NCBI RefSeq assembly: GCF_030517065.1
Contig: NZ_CP103950.1
Location: forward strand, 372,001-436,000
DNA length: 64,000 nt
Direction of reading: 5' to 3'
DNA from: Riemerella columbina
GTDB lineage: Bacteria > Bacteroidota > Bacteroidia > Flavobacteriales > Weeksellaceae
Below, piece after piece: positions 10,225-19,759 of this stretch (within the stretch, counting starts at the first letter, position 1; each line of letters opens with the position of its first letter). A model generated the notes under the pieces. That model did not search any database. It had not been told where the DNA came from and saw only the letters and a program-made list of their open reading frames with translations. The translations under genes were made by a program, and so were the position numbers.

Positions 10225-11775
10225 GTGCGCAATAAGTTCATACCCATTATATCCATTCTGATGACGGTTTCGCTCATCATTTTTGTCAGTTTTCAATTCT
10301 ACTGGCTTAAAGAGTATTACGCCTCTCTGGAGCAAGAGTTTTCATCTAAGGTAGAGCAAGTGCTGGAGCGGTCTACGGAGCAATTGTCAGAAATTGAAGT
10401 GAACAAAATGGTGCATCAGTACGAGGATTTGCTCACTTCGGTTAAAGCCAACCAATCTCAGCCCACGCTGAATATCATCAAGCAAATTACAGACTCTGCC
10501 GATAAAAAACTCATCTCGTTTAGCCGAAGCATTATAGAGCCGCAGAAAATCCCTGTTTCCACTAAGGGCGATACTTTGGAGCGGTTTAAAGTCTATACCG
10601 ATGAGGGCATTTATCGCATCAAAAATAACAGCACAGAGCTCCTGACTACGCAGCTCAGCAAAGATTTGAACGACAACACCTATTCCTTTAAAGATTTTGC
10701 TAAGCTCAATGCTAACAACATCCCCATCCAGCAACGGGTTAATGGCAAAGTCATCGATTCTGTGGTGAAGAAAGCCTTGGAGGAAAATAACATCCACACC
10801 GATTTTGGCTACGGCATTTTTGATAAAAACCACAAGCTGACTTCCGTGGTTAATGAAACCTATTTGAATGATAAAACCAAGACCACATACAGCTATCCGT
10901 TATTTCGGGATAATGAAGACCAGCCGCTTTACTCGCTGTCTTTGGTCTTCCCGAATAAAAATTACTCCCTCATCAGAACCAACCTGCCGATGCTCTTGGG
11001 AACGGTGCTTTCATTGCTGACCATCTTGTTTATTTACATTATTTCCATCAATTATATGCTAAGGCAGAAGAAAATTGCAGAGATCAAAACAGACTTCCTC
11101 AACAATATGTCTCACGAGTTCAAAACGCCGCTGGCAACCATTTCCGTGGCTACAGACTCTCTGGCGAATGACAAAATCGCTACAGACCCTACCAAGGTTA
11201 AATATTATTCAGGGCTGATCAAACAAGAGAATTTGAGGATGAAAAAACAGGTGGAAAATGTCCTCAATATGTCCAAACTGGAACGCAACGAGATGAAGCT
11301 TTTCCTTAAAGAAACCAACCTGCGAGAGCTCATTACCAATATCGCTAACTCGGTGCGGTTGATTGTTAATGAACGAGGCGGCACGCTCACGGAGGACTTC
11401 CAAGCCGAGCGCTATTGGGTTAAAGTCGATGAGTTCCACCTTTCTAATACGCTCATCAACCTCTTGGATAATGCCAATAAATACTCGCCAGAGGCACCGC
11501 AGATTAAAATCACCACCAGAAACGAAGGCAATTATTATGTTATCGCAATTTCTGACCAAGGAATGGGAATGGAGCCGCAGAATAAACAGAAAATATTTGA
11601 AAAATTCTTCCGAGAAGAAACGGGCAATATACACAATGTAAAAGGACAAGGCTTAGGGCTTTCTTATGTTAAAAAAATTGTAGAACTCCACAAAGGGAGC
11701 ATCAGCGTGGAGAGCCAAAAAGGCGTGGGCAGCACCTTTATCATTAAACTGCCGATGAGCAAATCCGTAAAATAA
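10225..11775 (+). CDS. sensor histidine kinase (RprX-like)
   Basis: 516 residues starting at GTG. A membrane helix at about residues 6-27, a ~225-residue extracytoplasmic sensor region, and a second helix at about 254-278 precede the kinase core. The phosphoacceptor is H297 in MSHEFKTPLA; the ATPase domain shows the N box (NLLDNANKYS), G1 (ISDQGMGM) and G2 (GQGLGLSYV). The response regulator gene follows 13 bases downstream. Size, topology and partner resemble RprX of Bacteroides; the signal is unknown. The next in-frame ATG would remove half of the first membrane helix, so GTG is preferred. The 186 bases upstream are AT-rich with no gene. Confidence 0.93.
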   Translation: MRNKFIPIISILMTVSLIIFVSFQFYWLKEYYASLEQEFSSKVEQVLERSTEQLSEIEVNKMVHQYEDLLTSVKANQSQPTLNIIKQITDSADKKLISFSRSIIEPQKIPVSTKGDTLERFKVYTDEGIYRIKNNSTELLTTQLSKDLNDNTYSFKDFAKLNANNIPIQQRVNGKVIDSVVKKALEENNIHTDFGYGIFDKNHKLTSVVNETYLNDKTKTTYSYPLFRDNEDQPLYSLSLVFPNKNYSLIRTNLPMLLGTVLSLLTILFIYIISINYMLRQKKIAEIKTDFLNNMSHEFKTPLATISVATDSLANDKIATDPTKVKYYSGLIKQENLRMKKQVENVLNMSKLERNEMKLFLKETNLRELITNIANSVRLIVNERGGTLTEDFQAERYWVKVDEFHLSNTLINLLDNANKYSPEAPQIKITTRNEGNYYVIAISDQGMGMEPQNKQKIFEKFFREETGNIHNVKGQGLGLSYVKKIVELHKGSISVESQKGVGSTFIIKLPMSKSVK

Positions 11776-11788
11776 AAAATACACAATT

Positions 11789-12478
11789 ATGAGCAATAAA
11801 ATATTATTAGTAGAAGACGACCAGAGCTTTGGCGCGGTGCTTAAAGACTACCTGACCATCAATAATTTTGAGGTGACCTTAGCCACAGATGGTGAGGTAG
11901 GGCTCAAAGAATTTACAGACCAAGATTTTGATATTTGCATTTTCGATGTGATGATGCCTAAAAAAGACGGCTTTACCTTAGCCGAGGAGGTTAAAAAATT
12001 GGAAAAAAATGTACCGATTATCTTCCTTACCGCCAGAAACCTGCGCGAGGACATCCTCAGAGGTTATCAACTGGGCGCAGATGATTATATTACCAAGCCG
12101 TTTGATACCGAGCTGTTGCTTTACAAAATCAAGGCGATTCTTTCCCGAAGCGCCGCGTTGGAGGAAGAGACCGTGCAAGAGCAATTCAGTATCAGCCATA
12201 TGGAGTTTGACTCTATGCTGAGACAGCTGAAAGTGCACGACAAGCAATATAAACTTTCGCCAAAAGAAAATGAACTCCTCAAGCTCCTTTGCCTGCACCG
12301 CAATGACTTTATGCCGAGGGACTTAGCACTGAGAAAGATTTGGAAAAAGGAAAACTATTTTACCGCGCGCAGTATGGATGTGTACATCGCAAAGCTGAGA
12401 AAATTACTCAAAGAAGATGAAGGCTTAGAAATCATCAATGTTCATGGCGAAGGGTTCAGGCTGTTGGTAAAGAATTAA
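11789..12478 (+). CDS. OmpR-family response regulator (RprY-like)
   Basis: 229 residues. Receiver domain with acidic pair E9/D10-D11, phosphoacceptor D53 (IFDVMMP), T in FLTARN and K in DDYITKPF, followed by a winged-helix DNA-binding domain (KLSPKENELLKLL to VHGEGFRLL). It lies 13 bases after the sensor kinase gene and ends in a terminator, so the two form a complete two-component operon. The targets are unknown. Confidence 0.94.
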   Translation: MSNKILLVEDDQSFGAVLKDYLTINNFEVTLATDGEVGLKEFTDQDFDICIFDVMMPKKDGFTLAEEVKKLEKNVPIIFLTARNLREDILRGYQLGADDYITKPFDTELLLYKIKAILSRSAALEEETVQEQFSISHMEFDSMLRQLKVHDKQYKLSPKENELLKLLCLHRNDFMPRDLALRKIWKKENYFTARSMDVYIAKLRKLLKEDEGLEIINVHGEGFRLLVKN

Positions 12479-12492
12479 TTTAAACAAAGACC

Positions 12493-12520
12493 AAGAGTGC
12501 CGCCGAGCACTCTTTTTTTT
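12493..12520 (+). terminator. terminator of the two-component operon
   Basis: AAGAGTGC/GCACTCTT stem with a 6-base loop followed by a T tract, 15 bases after the regulator stop. Confidence 0.85.
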
Positions 12521-12655
12521 CATCGCGATAGGTCGCAGGACTTTACCCATACGATTTGTTAACTTTTTATTAAGTTTGCAATCTTAAAAAATACCACTAT
12601 TAACAGACATTCTTTTTTCAAAACACTCTGGCTGGCAACACCGCTGTATTGGCGC

Positions 12656-13510
12656 GTGCTGTGGTTTTATATGCTCGGCACGGCAGTGCTGGCAGCTTTC
12701 TGTTGGGCGTTTGGGCATTTTGAGGTCTCCTTTTTGAAAGAAATTCTGAGCGTTAGGCTATGGTTTGTGCTTTGTTACGCTTTGGCGATGCTATTGTGGT
12801 GGAAACTTAAAACTTCGGCGAAGAATAAAATCGCATTGAATTTTTTGCTGGCATACGCCTTTTTAGGACTCATTTATAAAGATACGGCGGTACTCAATCA
12901 ATTATTTTTTGATAAAATAGACCCATTTTTAATGCAAGCGGATGTCCTAATGTGGGGCTTCCAACCTGCGTTAAAATTTTCAGAAGTGATGAATGCCACT
13001 TGGTTTAGCGAGCTGATGTTTTTCAGTTACTTTTTCTACTATCTGATGCCGTTGGTCGTCCTTTTTACGCTGTATCAAAGGGCACCACAAGTCATTGCAG
13101 AATTTGGCACGATGCTTATCACCGCTTTTGTGATTTATTACAGCATTTTTATTGTGCTACCTGCTGTGGGACCGCAATTTTACTTCCCTGATCCAGAAAA
13201 TACCATTCCACAGCGCGGACTTTTTTCGTTCTTAGTAAAGCAAATCCAAGCGATGGGCGAAGCCCCTACGGCAGCCTTCCCGAGTTCCCATGTGGGCGTG
13301 AGTGTGGTGGTGCTTTTGTGGCTTTATCCAAGATATAAACGCTTATTTTATGGCATTTTGCCGTTGAGTATATTGCTGTTTTTTTCAACGGTTTACATCA
13401 AAGCCCATTATGCGATAGATGTGCTGGCAGGACTGGTTTCAGGGGCTTGCATTTATGTTTTTATCGCCCTATTTTATAACCATTTTAAAAACAAAAACTA
13501 TGAAATCTAA
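12656..13510 (+). CDS. PAP2 superfamily membrane phosphatase
   Basis: 284 residues from GTG 12656, with about six membrane helices. PAP2 motifs are visible: PSSHVG (motif 2) near residue 205 and the motif 3 core KAHYAIDVLAG near 248, plus LPAVGPQFYFPD between them. The family dephosphorylates lipid phosphates or makes phosphosphingolipid headgroups at the inner membrane. The start is uncertain: ATG 12671 is also possible, and the frame stays open upstream to 12563 with coding-like sequence. A TAAGTTTG -7 box at 12571-12578 limits how far upstream it can begin. It overlaps the next gene by 11 bases. Confidence 0.85.
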   Translation: MLWFYMLGTAVLAAFCWAFGHFEVSFLKEILSVRLWFVLCYALAMLLWWKLKTSAKNKIALNFLLAYAFLGLIYKDTAVLNQLFFDKIDPFLMQADVLMWGFQPALKFSEVMNATWFSELMFFSYFFYYLMPLVVLFTLYQRAPQVIAEFGTMLITAFVIYYSIFIVLPAVGPQFYFPDPENTIPQRGLFSFLVKQIQAMGEAPTAAFPSSHVGVSVVVLLWLYPRYKRLFYGILPLSILLFFSTVYIKAHYAIDVLAGLVSGACIYVFIALFYNHFKNKNYEI

Positions 13511-14635
13511 TCTCACAATCAAAGAAGTTAAAACCAAAACCGAGTGGCGGACTTTTATCTACCTCCCAGAGGAAATCCATGCCGAGCATCAGCAATGGTT
13601 GCCGCCGCTTTATATAGATGAGGAAAAATTCTTCAACCCCAAGCGAAACCCTGCGTTTCAGCATAATGATACTTTGCTGTTATTGGCTTATCGAGGCGAT
13701 AAAGCGGTGGGTCGCATCATGGGCATCATTCCTCACGAGTATAATAAAAAACAAGGACAGTACACGGCGCGTTTCAGTTATTTTGAATGTTTTCCAGATG
13801 AGGAGGTATTTACAGCATTGATTTCAGCGGTGGAAAATTGGGCAAAAAATAAAGGTTGCGAGAGCCTCATTGGGCCTATGGGATTTTCGGACAAAGAGCC
13901 CCAAGGTTTCCTTACCAAAGGTTACGAAGAACCTACGATGATGATTACCAACGCCAGTTTTCCGTATATGAAAGAGATGATTCTCAAGCGCCGCTATGCC
14001 CCTTTTGTAGAATTATGCCAGTATGATGTGCCGTTGTCTTCCCAAATTACCAAGCGCTACGAGGCTTTTACCCAGCGTTTGCTCAACAGAGGTGCGGTTA
14101 AGGTTCACGAATTTACCAAAACCAAGCAAGTTAAGCCGTTTGTACGCCCTGTTTTTGAGCTTATTAACGCCACTTACCAAGAGATTTATGGCTTTACTTC
14201 CGTTTCTGAGGAGGAGATGCAGGAGTTTGCTCAGCGCTTTTTTGCCGTTGCTCAATCCCAAACTGATCAAAATTGTAACCGATGCTAACGACCAAGTGGT
14301 GGCGTTCGTTATTGCGATGGCAGACCTCAGCGAAGGGATCAAAAAAAGCCCGTGGAAGGCTATTGCCACTGGGTTGGTATTCTATTTTGAAAGCGGCTAA
14401 GCGCTCCAAAAGGTTGGTGCTTCTTTTGGGCGGTATAGCACCACAGCATCAGAATAAAGGTTTAGATGCCGTGCTGGCGACTTTCCTCTTTAAAACCGCG
14501 TTGGAAATTGGCTTTCAGTCGGTGGACAGCCACCTGATTATGCGAGAAAATTATAAAATGCGAGCGGAAATAGAGCGGCTACCACAGCACAGGATGTATA
14601 AAGAATACACCATTTACGAGAAAAAATTCGGCTAA
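13500..14635 (+). pseudogene. GNAT-like acetyltransferase family protein, broken by two +1 shifts
   Basis: The coding sequence starts at ATG 13500, overlapping the PAP2 gene, and would give 377 residues if two bases were removed. It reads well to the T6 run at 14238-14243; five T would continue as RFLPLLNPKLIKI in the next frame. It shifts again at the A7 run at 14341-14347; six A would give EGIKKARGRLLPLGW and continue to TAA at 14633. The whole product matches a flavobacterial family of ~380 residues with a GNAT-like C-terminal half (GPMGFSDKEPQGFL; LLLGGIAPQHQNKGLDA). Both changes are single extra bases in homopolymers, so sequencing error is as likely as true decay. Substrate unknown. Confidence 0.82.
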
Positions 14636-14637
14636 GT

Positions 14638-15201
14638 TTATTTGCCGTTGAAGCCCGTCATTGCGTTCTGGATGCCTGCAAACACAAAACTAAGGCTGGC
14701 ATTGGCAAACTGCGTGATTCTTTCGGGGAGTTTTTGTTGTTCCTCTTCTGTCCAAGTGCCCAGCACATAGTCCACTTGCTTGCCTTCGCTGAAGTCGGCA
14801 GAAATTCCGAATCTCAACCGAGGATAGTTGGGCGTTTGCAATTGTTCTTGGATATTTTTAAGCCCGTTGTGTCCTGCGTGGGAACCTTTCATTTTCATAC
14901 GCAGCGTACCGAAAGGCAGTGCCAAATCATCGGTGATGATGAGCACATTTTCTAAGGGGATATTCTCTTTTTTGAGCCAAAACTTCACGGCATTACCACT
15001 GAGATTCATATAAGTATCGGGTTTTAGCAAAAGTACTTTTCGCCCTTTGTATTTGCCCTCTGCCAGCCAACCGAAATGATTCGTTTTGAAGGGCGCCTCT
15101 ATGGTCTCGGCTATTTTTTCTACCACCTTGAAGCCGATATTGTGGCGTGTGTTGGCGTATTCCTCGCCTTTATTTCCTAATCCTACAATAAGGTATTTCA
15201 T
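14638..15201 (-). CDS. pth: peptidyl-tRNA hydrolase
   Basis: 187 residues. N10 (VGLGNKGEEY), the catalytic H20 (TRHNIGF), an aspartate in ITDDLALPFG near residue 92 and the GSHAGHNGLKNI motif identify Pth. It cleaves peptidyl-tRNAs released prematurely from ribosomes and is normally essential. It is convergent with the acetyltransferase-like gene, with 2 bases between the stops. Confidence 0.96.
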   Translation of the reverse strand: MKYLIVGLGNKGEEYANTRHNIGFKVVEKIAETIEAPFKTNHFGWLAEGKYKGRKVLLLKPDTYMNLSGNAVKFWLKKENIPLENVLIITDDLALPFGTLRMKMKGSHAGHNGLKNIQEQLQTPNYPRLRFGISADFSEGKQVDYVLGTWTEEEQQKLPERITQFANASLSFVFAGIQNAMTGFNGK

Positions 15202-15397
15202 CGCATCGTTTTTTCGTGGCTACAAAAGTATAAAAAAAGCGTGATATTCAGATTTTTCAGTGCTAAGGGCGTTTTGTTTTCTCTTGAAATGATGATGTGG
15301 TGTCTGAGCATAGCATTAAAATACAATTGATTTTCGCCAAGGAACAGCACGGAAATTATAAAAAATGATTATCTTTACACTTTAAAACCGAGAAATA

Positions 15398-15880
15398 ATG
15401 AAAAAAATATTATTGATATTATTGGTGGCTGGCGTGATGATTCAGTTTTTTCCGATTGACAGAACCAACCCAGAAGTGAACAAAGGAATGGATTTTTTAA
15501 CCATTAAAAGAACGCCAGAATCTACCGCTCAACTGATTAGAAACGCGTGCTATGATTGCCACTCTAACGAGAGCCGATACCCTTGGTATACCAAAATACA
15601 GCCTGTGGGTTGGTTTGTAAAAGACCATATAGAAGAGGGTAGAAAACACCTTAATTTCTCTACTTTTGCCACTTATGAAGCCAAGCGCCAAGCGCATAAA
15701 TTAGATGAATGTGTGGAGGAATTGGAAAAAGGAGGAATGCCTTTGGAGTCGTATCTGTTGATGCACCAAGAGGCAAAACTGACCGAAGAGCAAAAGCAAG
15801 AACTCATCAATTATTTCAGAAAAGAAGCTAAAAATACGCGCCTAATCAACGCAATATTTGATGTGGTGACTCCTAAGTAA
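15398..15880 (+). CDS. haem-binding domain protein
   Basis: 160 residues with an N-terminal signal or anchor segment (MKKILLILLVAGVMIQFF) and one c-type haem motif, C51-x-x-C54-H55 (CYDCH), followed by SRYPWYTKIQPVGW, as in the Haem_bd family (PF14376). Predicted periplasmic or membrane-anchored cytochrome-like protein. Upstream, TATCTTTA at 15370-15377 is a near -7 box 20 bases before the ATG. Its stop overlaps the next start (TAATG), so the two are translated together. Confidence 0.88.
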   Translation: MKKILLILLVAGVMIQFFPIDRTNPEVNKGMDFLTIKRTPESTAQLIRNACYDCHSNESRYPWYTKIQPVGWFVKDHIEEGRKHLNFSTFATYEAKRQAHKLDECVEELEKGGMPLESYLLMHQEAKLTEEQKQELINYFRKEAKNTRLINAIFDVVTPK

Positions 15881-16281
15881 TGCGGCGTGAAAATCTATAT
15901 TACCTCTTCTATGACGGCGATTGCGGACTTTGTAATCGTTGGGTGCAATGGGTGCTTAAATATGATAAAAAAGACCAATTTAGATTTGCTGCCTTGCAGT
16001 CAGATTTTGGGCAAAAATTTTTGAGAGAACGCCAACTTCCAACCAAAGATTTTAATACCCTTTACCTTTGGAAACCCAACGATTTCTACCTTGAAAAATC
16101 AGATGCGGTGTTAGAAATTGCACGGCAGTTGGGTGGGCAGTTTTGGCTGTTGTATGCTGGAAAAGTGGTACCTCGCGTGGTGCGTCATTGGGTTTATGAT
16201 GCCGTGGCAAAGGCGCGTTTTCGTTTAGCTAAGCCCACTTGCTTGCTCCCTACGGCGGCAGAAAGGCATAAATTTTTATAA
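15880..16281 (+). CDS. thiol-disulfide oxidoreductase DCC family protein
   Basis: 133 residues. The signature D-G-D-C-G-L-C lies at residues 12-18 (Cys15, Cys18), as in the YuxK/DCC family with a thioredoxin-like active site. Its start overlaps the stop of the haem protein gene by one base. A plausible but unproven link is thiol redox support of c-type haem attachment. Confidence 0.88.
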   Translation: MRRENLYYLFYDGDCGLCNRWVQWVLKYDKKDQFRFAALQSDFGQKFLRERQLPTKDFNTLYLWKPNDFYLEKSDAVLEIARQLGGQFWLLYAGKVVPRVVRHWVYDAVAKARFRLAKPTCLLPTAAERHKFL

Positions 16282-16287
16282 ATTCAA

Positions 16288-17382
16288 CTATTGGTTAGCG
16301 CGCTTAAAATAAAGGTAAAGAGCCAACGGCGCAAAGACCATATTAGGCATCCACATCGCGACGAGTGGTGGCAGTATGCGGCTGGTGGAAACCACTTTTA
16401 GCGCTTCAAAAGAGAAAATGAAAACAAAAGCCAAGGCAATTCCAATGGCTAAATTAACCCCAATGCCACCCCTTTTCTTCTCCGATGCCAATGCCAAAGC
16501 CAACATCGTTAATATTAAAATAGAAACAGGCATAGAAGTTCGGGCGTAGAGTTCGTTGAGATAGGCGTTGATATTGCCATTGCCTTTTTCTTTCTCTCTG
16601 CGGATAAATTTGATGAGGTCTGGCGTAGTTTTGTTCTCGCCCAACAATTCATCTGGGAATAATTCCTCTGGAGGATAGCCAAAGCTTTGGAATTTTTGGT
16701 TGCCATTGCTCAAAATTTCCGTATCGTTTTTTGAGGCTTTTCTCTCATAAAAAGAGGAGATGGAGAAGGCTTGTTTTTTCTCATCCCAAGCGATATAAGC
16801 GCCTTTAATTTGATGAATAAGGCGGTTGTTTTTGTCAAATTTCTGATAGAGATAGCCAGAACCTCTGCGCTCCTGCCGATTATAAGAATCGATAAAGACG
16901 TATTCCGTTGGCGACATTTGCGAGGCTATGGCAACGCTTTGTTTGCGCTCTTGTTGGCGTGTTTGGCTCTCCGTGAACACCATAAGTTCATTCTTTTGAA
17001 CATTAGCCCACGGCAACACCAAGTGATTGAGCCACAGCATAAAAACAGCAATACCCGTGGAAACTAAAAAATACGGTCTCGCAAACCGATGAAAACTCGC
17101 GCCACTACTCACAATCGCTACCACTTCGGTATTATCTGCCATCCGAGAGGTAAAATAAATCACGGAGATAAACACCAAGATGGACATAAAAGTCAGCACT
17201 AAGTAAATCATCCAAAATGGATAAAAATGAATGAGAAAATAGCCAATAGAATAGCCACTTTTCTCAATATTGGGTGCTTTGGCTTGCACATCTACCACAA
17301 TAACGATGATAGAAAGCAACAGCAACATAAAGACCAATGTGCCGAGAAATTTCTTGATGATATAGCCGTCTAAAATTTTCAT
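16288..17382 (-). CDS. LptF/LptG family permease (lipopolysaccharide export)
   Basis: 364 residues. Membrane helices cluster at the N-terminus (three within residues 10-115) and C-terminus (three within 275-360) around a ~150-residue periplasmic domain, the YjgP/YjgQ layout. These proteins pair with the LptB ATPase to move lipopolysaccharide from the inner membrane. LptF and LptG are too similar to tell apart here. It is the last gene of a minus-strand run behind tgt (18-base gap), convergent with the DCC gene. Confidence 0.88.
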   Translation of the reverse strand: MKILDGYIIKKFLGTLVFMLLLLSIIVIVVDVQAKAPNIEKSGYSIGYFLIHFYPFWMIYLVLTFMSILVFISVIYFTSRMADNTEVVAIVSSGASFHRFARPYFLVSTGIAVFMLWLNHLVLPWANVQKNELMVFTESQTRQQERKQSVAIASQMSPTEYVFIDSYNRQERRGSGYLYQKFDKNNRLIHQIKGAYIAWDEKKQAFSISSFYERKASKNDTEILSNGNQKFQSFGYPPEELFPDELLGENKTTPDLIKFIRREKEKGNGNINAYLNELYARTSMPVSILILTMLALALASEKKRGGIGVNLAIGIALAFVFIFSFEALKVVSTSRILPPLVAMWMPNMVFAPLALYLYFKRANQ

Positions 17383-17400
17383 AATGCGGATAGAACGAGG

Positions 17401-18534
17401 TTACAGCCTGGTTTTTAATATAGGAATGATTTGGTCTTTCCATTCATAAAAATCGCCCGCTAAGATGTGGGCTCTCGCCACTCTGACCAAATCCAAATAA
17501 AACGCCAAATTATGAATAGAGGCAATCTGTTTGCCCAAATATTCCTTCGCTACGAATAAATGCCTTACATAGGCTTTAGAATACTCTTGATCTACAAAGC
17601 TGGTGCCCGTTTCATCAAGTGGTGAAAAATCATCTCTCCACTTATGGTTTTTAATGTTGATAACGCCTTGCCAAGTGAAGAGCATTCCATTTCTGGCATT
17701 TCTGGTCGGCATTACGCAGTCCATCATATCTACACCTAAACCAATGCTTTCTAAAATATTCCAAGGCGTGCCCACGCCCATCAGATAGCGCGGTTTATCT
17801 TTTGGAAGAATATCGGTCACCTCATTGGTTATGCGGTACATTTCTTCTTCGGGTTCGCCTACGGATAGCCCCCCAATGGCATTACCTTCGGCGCCAGCTT
17901 CGGAAATTACTTCTGCGGAAATTTTCCTTAAATCTGAGTAAGTGGAGCCCTGCACAATAGGGAATAGCCGCTGCTGGTGTCCGTAGAGTTCAGGGTTATT
18001 TTTGGTCCATTCTATACATCTTTTTAGCCAGCGGTGCGTTAGTTCCATAGAGGTTTTAGCCTGTTGATATTCGCAAGGGAAAGGGGTGCATTCATCAAAC
18101 GCCATAAAAATATCAGCCCCAATTTTTCGCTGGATTTCCATAGATTTTTCAGGCGAAATAAAGTGATAACTCCCATCAATATGAGATTTGAATTTCACCC
18201 CTTCTTCGGACATTTTTCTACTTTTAGAGAGTGAGAAAACTTGGTAGCCTCCAGAATCCGTTAAAATAGGGCGATCCCAGTTCATAAAACGGTGAAGTCC
18301 GCCCGCTTGTTCCATCACCTCCATACCAGGGCGAAGGTACAAATGGTAGGTATTGCCTAAAATAATCTGCGCTTTTATATCTTCTTTGAGCTCCCTCTGG
18401 TGCACGGTTTTCACGGAGGCTACAGTGCCCACGGGCATAAAAATAGGGGTTTGGATATCGCCATGAGCGGTGTGGAGTACGCCAGCACGCGCTTTGGATG
18501 TTGAGGTCTTATCTATTGTAAAAAAAGGTTGCAT
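17401..18534 (-). CDS. tgt: queuine tRNA-ribosyltransferase, zinc-site-less form
   Basis: 377 residues. General acid Asp in TDSGGYQVFSL near residue 93, substrate loop GLSVGEPEEE, and nucleophile Asp in DCVMPTRNARNG are all present. In place of the C-x-C-x-x-C zinc site after the DDFSPLDE block the sequence has GTSFVDQEY, so three zinc cysteines are missing while the rest (AYVRHLF) is intact. The enzyme swaps guanine 34 for a queuosine precursor in tRNAs with GUN anticodons. It sits between a DUF4296 lipoprotein gene (6-base gap) and an LPS permease gene on the same strand. Confidence 0.95.
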   Translation of the reverse strand: MQPFFTIDKTSTSKARAGVLHTAHGDIQTPIFMPVGTVASVKTVHQRELKEDIKAQIILGNTYHLYLRPGMEVMEQAGGLHRFMNWDRPILTDSGGYQVFSLSKSRKMSEEGVKFKSHIDGSYHFISPEKSMEIQRKIGADIFMAFDECTPFPCEYQQAKTSMELTHRWLKRCIEWTKNNPELYGHQQRLFPIVQGSTYSDLRKISAEVISEAGAEGNAIGGLSVGEPEEEMYRITNEVTDILPKDKPRYLMGVGTPWNILESIGLGVDMMDCVMPTRNARNGMLFTWQGVINIKNHKWRDDFSPLDETGTSFVDQEYSKAYVRHLFVAKEYLGKQIASIHNLAFYLDLVRVARAHILAGDFYEWKDQIIPILKTRL

Positions 18535-18540
18535 TGTGTT

Positions 18541-18939
18541 TTATTTTTCAATTTTTAAAGGTTCAAGAGACTCTTGATCCGTATTTTTCTGTTTTTCTAT
18601 TTTTTCTTTTATATATTGCTCTAATGCTGGGTTTTTCTTGAGCAATAGCGCTTGGGCTTCATCATAAATATCATCAATATCCGATGGTTTTACCAAGTAA
18701 TAATTAAAACTTTCGGTAAAGGTTTTGGCTTTGGTTTTATTTTTTTGGAGGACAAAGTGGTTGATGCTCTCCACATCGGTTTGTCGGTTAATGTTCGGCG
18801 ATTGGCTATACAGAGCATAGTCCGCAATAATTTGTGCCATCTCTTGTTTAGAAAGCAATTCCGAAGGTTTCTGTGCTGGCGGTCTACACGCAATGCACAG
18901 CCCAAGCATCAGTCCGAAAAAAAGCCACCGTTTGATCAT
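18541..18939 (-). CDS. DUF4296 lipoprotein
   Basis: 132 residues from ATG 18939. An in-frame ATG at 18963 is less likely, because 18939 forms an ATGA overlap with the upstream gene and puts the signal peptide (MIKRWLFFGLMLGLCIAC) at the start. The lipobox cysteine is near residue 18. The DUF4296 region (PSELLSKQEMAQIIADYALY) is clear; its function is unknown. It is the middle gene of a minus-strand operon: glycosyltransferase, this gene, tgt, LptF/LptG. Confidence 0.87.
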   Translation of the reverse strand: MIKRWLFFGLMLGLCIACRPPAQKPSELLSKQEMAQIIADYALYSQSPNINRQTDVESINHFVLQKNKTKAKTFTESFNYYLVKPSDIDDIYDEAQALLLKKNPALEQYIKEKIEKQKNTDQESLEPLKIEK

Positions 18940-19652
18940 AATTTTCCAATTATAGATTTCCATCTTAAGTTTAAAACGCCTACCACAGCTTCTTTGATGA
19001 TGCCGCCACTCATTTTAGACTCGCCTTGCGTTCTATCGGTGAAGATGATGGGCACTTCCACAATTTTTAAATTCTTCTTGAAGGCACGGTATTTCATCTC
19101 AACTTGGAAGCCATAGCCTTTCAGTTTTACACGGTCTAAGCCAATAGCCAATAGGGTTTCCTTTTTAAAACAAACGAAGCCCGCCGTAGTATCGTGCACG
19201 GGAAGGCGGAGGATAAACCGCACATATTTAGAAGCAAAATAAGACAACAAAACCCTGCCCATAGGCCAATTGACCACATTAACCCCCTGCGAATACCGCG
19301 AGCCCACTGCCATATCGGCATTCAGGCAGGCTTCATAGAGGCGTGGCAAATCTTTGGGGTTGTGAGAAAAATCAGCATCCATTTCAAAAATGTAATCATA
19401 TTGTTGTGCCAATGCCCACTGGAATCCGTGAATATACGCCTTGCCTAAGCCTTCTTTTTTCTTCCGTATGGTCAGGTGGAGGCTTTCAGGATAGGTGCTT
19501 TGTAGTTGTTCTACAATCGTGGCGGTACCATCTGGTGAGGAATCATCAACCACTAAAATATGAAATCCCTGCTCTAAATCCATCACAGCTTTAATAATCG
19601 CGCGGATGTTTTCTTTCTCGTTATAAGTAGGGATGATAACTAATTTTTTCAT
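18936..19652 (-). CDS. polyprenol monophosphomannose/glucose synthase (DPM1-like, GT2)
   Basis: 238 residues from ATG 19652 (MKKLVIIPTYNEKENI). The frame stays open upstream to 19760, but that extension is not GT2-like and crosses the TAACTTTG -7 box at 19668-19675. GT2 landmarks: VVDDSSPDGT, the metal-binding FEMDADFSHNP and FVCFKK. The family transfers a sugar from a nucleotide donor to polyprenyl phosphate at the inner membrane, feeding glycan or protein glycosylation. First gene of the four-gene minus-strand run. Confidence 0.9.
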   Translation of the reverse strand: MKKLVIIPTYNEKENIRAIIKAVMDLEQGFHILVVDDSSPDGTATIVEQLQSTYPESLHLTIRKKKEGLGKAYIHGFQWALAQQYDYIFEMDADFSHNPKDLPRLYEACLNADMAVGSRYSQGVNVVNWPMGRVLLSYFASKYVRFILRLPVHDTTAGFVCFKKETLLAIGLDRVKLKGYGFQVEMKYRAFKKNLKIVEVPIIFTDRTQGESKMSGGIIKEAVVGVLNLRWKSIIGKL

Positions 19653-19759
19653 TAAAATAATAAAGTGCAAAGTTAAACTTTTTTTTGATTGTACTAAAAG
19701 GAATCGGGCTTTCGTGGATTTTATAGCACTTGTGGCGGTATCAGGGTGCTGCTCAGGCA

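Noticed and set aside
14238-14347. Programmed ribosomal frameshifting in the acetyltransferase-like gene
   Set aside because: Two separate shifts would be needed, no slippery heptamer with a clear stimulatory structure is seen, and the same kind of extra base occurs in unrelated genes nearby.
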